From Brienomyrus brachyistius (Eukaryota; Chordata; Actinopteri; Osteoglossiformes; Mormyridae): 64,000 nt of DNA. The notes beneath the pieces are model-generated. The model saw only the letters and a program-made list of their open reading frames with translations, was not told where the DNA came from and ran no database searches. Within the stretch, counting starts at the first letter, position 1. Each line of letters begins with the position of its first letter. Positions 58,553-64,000 of this stretch are shown piece by piece. The stretch lies in the NCBI RefSeq assembly GCF_023856365.1, contig NC_064548.1, positions 20,632,461 through 20,696,460 of the forward strand. The letters run 5' to 3'. Made by a program: the position numbers and the translations under genes.

Positions 58553-58909
58553 CCATCCATCCATTTTCCAAACCACTTATCCTACTGGATTGGGGGGGGG
58601 GGGGGGGGGGGGGTTAGGAGCCTGTCTCGGAAGCAATGGGCACGAGGCAGGGAACAACCCTGGATGGGGGGGCTAGCCCACCTCAGGGCACACTCACACA
58701 CCATCCACTCACACATGCACACCTACGGGCAATTTAGCAAGGCCAATTAGCCTCAGCAATTTTTTTGGACTGTGAGGGGAAACCGGAGGAAACCCTACAA
58801 TGACATGGGGAGAACATGCAAACTGCACACACAACCCAGGCGGAGACTGGGACCCGGGTCCCAGAGGTGTGAGGTAACAGTGCTAACCACTGCACCACCA
58901 TGCCGCCCC
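58553..58909 (-). mobile_element. V-SINE/DANA-like SINE, copy C, with expanded poly-G
   Basis: Minus-strand copy flanked by a 13-bp duplication with one mismatch, TGAAGTTAATAAT (58540-58552) and TGAAGTTGATAAT (58910-58922). A run of 22 G at 58592-58613 replaces the short G tract present in the other copies. Its B box is degenerate. Confidence 0.93.
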
Positions 58910-59339
58910 TGAAGTTGATAATACAAAAGTTGAAATACAAATGAGATGCCTGGCTTTTGTGTACGTGTCATCTGTACATTACATTACTTGCATGAGAGAA
59001 AATAAAGCAAATATGGTGTTGCTATAGCAACGGCAATGTAAACACATCACATTTGACACTTTATTCAGTTGATTCATTCATTCAGTGAGTGTTCCAGAAT
59101 ATTCTTCAGCATACTGCTGAACTAACAGTTAAGCGTGTCAGAGTAGTAATGAAGACCTCATTTTGATGCACAGAACTAGGCAATGTACTGAAGGTTATCC
59201 AATATAAGTACATTTGGCATAATACTCTACAACCCCCTCCCATGTAAGCAGCTGGTAGATGGATGGATAGATGGAATCCTTGCTTCAAAATTCCACTAAA
59301 TAAGGCATTTTTTGCTCAATGGAATTATATCTGTAGTTT

Positions 59340-59805
59340 GTATGATTGTGGATGGACTCTCGCCTTTGGAACTGTGCATGTAGTTTTTATGATTGTAGAT
59401 TTATTCTCATCTTTGGAGCTGTGGGTATAGGTTGGGTGATTTGATGATTGACTCATCTTTGGAACTGTGCACATAGTTTATGTGATTGTAGATGTATTAT
59501 CATCTTTGGAGCTGTGGATGTAGCTTGTGTGATTGTTGATGGACTCTCATTTTTGGAGCTGTGGGTGTAGCTTGTGTGATTGTTGATGGACTCTCATCTT
59601 TGGAGCTGTGGGTGTAGATTGTGTGTTGATGGACTCTCATCTTTGGAGCTGTGGGTGTAGCTTGTGATTGTTGATGGACTCTCATCTTTGGAGCTGTGGG
59701 TGTAGCTTGTGTGATTGTTGATGGACTCTCATCTTTGGAGCTGTGGGTGTAGATTGTGTGATTGTTGATGGATTCTCATCTTTGGAGCTATGAATACCGT
59801 TTGTG
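59340..59805 (+). repeat. 47-bp minisatellite
   Basis: About nine to ten units around gatggactctcatctttgga followed by gctgtgggtgtagcttgtgt, period about 47 with indels. Weaker copies at the left edge. Confidence 0.92.
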
Positions 59806-60488
59806 TGACTGCAGATTCCCATATTCTTCTAGGATTGTGAAATCCCTCCTCCCTTCAGAATCTAACTCATTGATGTAAGATATCATAAGATACTGAAGAT
59901 ACTTGAAGATGTTTATTACCTTGCTATAGGATACAATCTCTACCTTTATCTTTTTATGCTCTAGCATGTAAAATCAAACATAATCACAAACTATTAATGT
60001 CATTCCAGAAAATACAGAACAAAAATCTTAAGGCCCACTGAAGGAAAATGTAATACAGAATAATGCATATTGCAAAGTTTTATGGTTATATGTTATATTT
60101 TTCAGTGCTATATGTGTGTGTGTGCATTTTGTTTCATTGTCCTGTTTCATGACCATTGTAATAATCTTATATAGCAGTCATTCATAGGGCATTGTCATCA
60201 AAATGAATGGAAGTAACATTTAAATAGTTGTAAAAAAAAGCAATATTTCCACTACTGATGAGCAAAGAGATATGAAATGGATTTTCTAGAGTTGAATTAA
60301 TTATTAAATAAAAGTCAGACCTCAACGCAAAATGGTTACCTTCATTATCATGCATTATTTTTCACTGCAAAAGTTTGTTGTCCATTTACCAAATTTGTCA
60401 CATATTAGCCAAAGTGGGTAAATAACTCACTGAATGCAGACATCAGCAAAATCCCACCTCAATCTAAGTGATACAGGAGAGGCAAACT

Positions 60489-60510
60489 GGGGGGGGGGGG
60501 GGGGGGGGGG
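60489..60510. repeat. 22-bp poly-G run
   Basis: Uninterrupted run of 22 G. Confidence 0.97.
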
Positions 60511-62610
60511 TGGAGAATAACACATTTGGTGCAGGAGTTCTGTGCTACTCTCTGTGACATTGACAAGTTTTTGCGTCCTTAAACAGGTTTAATAAAGCTG
60601 TTCAGCAGTTTCACATCTTTTAATGTGCACATCAATAATAACTGTGAAGTCACATTAACACGCATACAATAGCATTGATATTTTTATCACATTCTTGCTG
60701 TTCTGTATGCTTCAAATCCACGGAGTCTTACTAAAAGGCCATAAACCTTTGGTTTGTCGCCAAGGCTATTACTGTGAAGGTGATTTTCTCTGCAGCTGTT
60801 TTGAAATTGCCATGCCCGACCTCTCCCCGAGGTGCCCGTGGTGATGCAGACCTGAATGTCCTGCCTGTCAGAGCCCAGTGATGCTTTAGCATCTCTGAGG
60901 AACAGGGCTGTTTGTGTGATTCACCCAGCTTCATGCGCACATCTGGCCAATGGTTGGTCAAGATTTGCAAGAAAAAGAACCTCTGGAGTTTATCTCCAGA
61001 TTCAATTTTCCTCGGGATGTTGTGGTTTGCTGAACCCTAAATAGAGAACAAGACTCCCAATTGTTGATTTGCTGACAGAGTCTCCATATTGACATTTAGC
61101 TAAAGTGATAAAACTGGTCTTCATCAGAAGAGCATCCAGACTGTGCAGCTGAAATGCACTGTTAACAAAATGCAAGATACAAAATAAATTAAAATGTTTA
61201 TTTCCCGTTGTCTCACACAGACCATCACTCTACGTCTATTACTGTGTTTTGGACAGGAGCACTTGGTTTATATATGTATAAAAAATCAATTTTGCCTCTC
61301 TGAATGTGGGTACCTGAGTTGTAACTTATTTCTGTTTTTCTGTTAGTTGTGATTATTCCAGAATTAAATTCATGGTGTTTTGGCTAATGCAGTTCATTAT
61401 CATCTAGAATAAGCAGGAACTCGACAGCAGCAGAAACCCGGTGGCTCTTTTTTCATATTATGAAAAAGGGATATTTCCAAGTGGTTCAACACTTCTTTCA
61501 ATTTGTGTGCCGAGAACGACCTTCACAGCGAATAAGCCTTTAGACTGAAGGCTCTTCTGATACATTTTAATCTCAACATCTTAAATGTGCCCGCCTGTTA
61601 ATTAAAGCTAATAATCTCCCTCATTCAAGGATCACATGTGGATTTCTGCTAGTTAAAGGTTAATCAGCACTTCAAATGGGCTCTGCATAAGCAATTTCCT
61701 CAAGTACCTGAGAATATTCATATTTATCGCCAATTCTCTGTGCAAGATCTATTCTGCACATCCGTTAGCGTGAAATGTGGTTTGTCCTTGTGCGATGTTT
61801 TCCTGGCCATACTGCAAATCATCACATGCATTCAAATACTGAAATCATGCATGTAGAGAAGCTGTTTTTTTATTTTAATATCCATTTATGTGTCACAGAC
61901 AGTATATCACCGTCGTGCCTCTGAATTCTCTATGGCACTTACAGAGCCTTCGCGTGGGAAACATGTATCTGTTAGCGTTCTCATATATTTCACACCATGG
62001 TCACAGATGCTTTTCATATGCATGGAGAATGAGATTTGCATAAAAAGATAGAGATCTCTGATGGAAGTGTTTGCTAAAAACAGCTTTTTATTCATTTTAA
62101 ATAAACTTACAATCTCTTCGGCTTTCCTGAGATGGACACAGACGCTAATTGTATCTGTACGGAACAGATCTAGATCGGAACACAAGTGCACTGGCAATAG
62201 AGTCTTAGCAGTTATTTGGAGGTGTGAGTTATATGCAGTGTGGAGACCTGATCCCAGTCAAAAAGCGTAAAAACACTGGGGGGTTATAATGAAGCTCCTG
62301 TTGAAATTAACTAGGGTCCAGCATGTGAATTACACTAACACCCAGTGGGGCTTAGGCTGTTTCCAACTTAGGTGGCCTGGGACTTACTGGCAGCTACCAT
62401 CCTCCAGAGAATCTGTAATACAGAGAGGATGAGGAGTAACGTTTCCCAGCTCGTTGTGCTCCCAGTTTGTGGGGGTGATGCTGCCTTCTTTCTCCCTGGA
62501 AGGCTTCCCAGAGGTGATCAGCACATGCATTTAGCATTCTTCACACGGAATCCTTGACTATTAACGGGAACTGCGCACTGACGGGGCTCTCGATAGAGGA
62601 ATCCACAGCT

Positions 62611-62629
62611 GGGGGGGGGGGGGGGGGGG
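62611..62629. repeat. 19-bp poly-G run
   Basis: Uninterrupted run of 19 G; it gives a false Gly or Pro run in translation. Confidence 0.97.
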
Positions 62630-64000
62630 TCACTGCCCTGTCACGTCTTGTGAAACATGAACTGCACAAACGCCGCTGTAAGTGTGGCCTTTTCATCAGG
62701 AAGTTAGAGACTTGGGTACTTAATTTAGCTTCTTGCCAATGTCGGCCATGTCGACCTCCCTGTTTTGTCTTTAATAACCGGCCATACTGTGGTGTGAACA
62801 AAAATGATGGTGTTAGACAAGCTCGGTCAAAGCTAACCTCTTAACATCATACCTCTCTGCTTCATCCTGGGCTCCAGTAAAGGCTTCAGCAGCGCTGATG
62901 CCCTTATACATGTAAGGCAGCTACCCCCGAGCTATTGAGTTTTTACATGGGAAATGAAAACCTTCCTGACTCTATCCTGTCATCATTTGACACTGAAGGA
63001 GACTAGGAGTGCATGATCCCCTCTAGATTCAGGGCTTTGGCCGGGTCTTGGCTGTTCAAGATTCAGTGACTTTCAATCTGGAGTTTTTAAGTTTGTAATT
63101 ACAAGACATCTTACTGCATGATGTATGTGGGCGTATCATCTTATGTTGAAGTGTAGTCTGCTTTCATTGGATTAGAACATCAAGGACCTATGTAGATATC
63201 CTATGATTTTGATTTAAATGTCCAAGGTGCCGCCTGCATCGGGAGGTGGGAACCAGTCCTGCCTAATCCCTACACTGGATAAGTGTTTCTTGGAAAACTA
63301 ATAAAAAACACACTTTAGTGGTACAATCCAACTAAGGCTGACAATGCAGTAACGTTTCCCAGAGTGTAGTATGATTCCATGTCTTCTATGAGGACTGGAT
63401 TCCCAGACATTCTCCTGACCACCGGACTGTATTCATTCTTTGAAAATGTTTAACTTTATCAGTACATCCATATTTCTGAAACCAGGGGTGTCTGAGGGCT
63501 ATGGATACCCTGGCAGAATCAGCCCTCCCCCTCTCAACATGCCATTATATTGGGGGGTGGGGGAGCAGAATTCCTAGCTATGCTCCTGTGTGAAAATATA
63601 CATTTTAGTAAAAAAAAAGTGTTTTGCCGAATTTGTCTATTGTTGACCTTTTTTAGCACTTTATTCCCAAATGAAGTTTTTTTTCCCCTGGAGATCACAG
63701 TCGTGAGATGGCCAATAAATTCAATTATGGTTATAGGTTTTTGTTCGCCATTCCATATCCTGATATGTGTGAGCATATATGTTTAAAATAAAAAAACAAA
63801 TAAATGCATTCTGACCTCAGAGCAGCCATCGATATTTAGATGTGAGTTCAACAGAATTATTAATAATGTAACATTTCATTATATTTTCAAGCAAAAAGTG
63901 TGATTAGTAGTTCAAAGTAATTCCAAGGAGTTACATGCTGAGTGATTGGCTTGTACTAGCTTTGAACATCCAGGCAAACATGGTTTCTGGGTTTAATCTT

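Larger units (their letters stand above)
59806..64000. other. Gene-free interval to window end
   Basis: No gene recognised. Holds two poly-G runs and, around 61600-61760, AT-rich sequence with the look of single-copy non-coding DNA. No known element identified. Confidence 0.6.

Noticed and set aside
1..64000. CRISPR array, tRNA or rRNA gene, or bacterial-type operon
   Set aside because: The tandem arrays have no constant repeat with unique spacers; tRNA-like boxes occur only in SINEs; the window is a vertebrate locus.

Overview
This window is vertebrate genomic DNA, most likely from a ray-finned fish. It has one intron-rich gene and a dense load of fish-type repeats: V-SINE/DANA-like tRNA SINEs, Tc1/mariner and hAT remnants, MITEs, minisatellites and long poly-G or TG tracts. 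There is no bacterial-style gene organisation, and nearly all short ORFs are chance. Repeat family names are given from memory and were not searched.

The gene, on the plus strand, is the 3' part of dpp10, which encodes an inactive dipeptidyl-peptidase-like protein that is an auxiliary subunit of Kv4 potassium channels. I could place 23 consecutive coding exons between 10610 and 41403. All 22 introns start with GT and end with AG, and every exon phase joins. Together they encode about 704 residues: the last part of the stalk-proximal region, the beta-propeller and the alpha/beta-hydrolase domain, ending in an acidic tail and a TAG stop. The first exons (cytoplasmic tail, membrane segment, start of ectodomain) lie upstream of the window. 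The catalytic serine position holds Asp, while the Asp and His of the triad are kept. A 3' UTR with several AATAAA signals follows to about 42430.

Layout: 1-10609 is an upstream intron with an interrupted 29-bp minisatellite; 10610-41403 is dpp10, with MITEs and Tc1 fragments in its introns; 41404-42430 is 3' UTR; 42430-64000 has no recognisable gene and is a patchwork of nested transposons, three SINE copies, a hAT-like BED zinc-finger remnant and two further minisatellites. The most unusual structure is a highly regular 39-bp array at 54080-54786. It appears to have grown from the 3' end of a Tc1-like transposon and happens to stay open as a 13-residue repeat reading frame.
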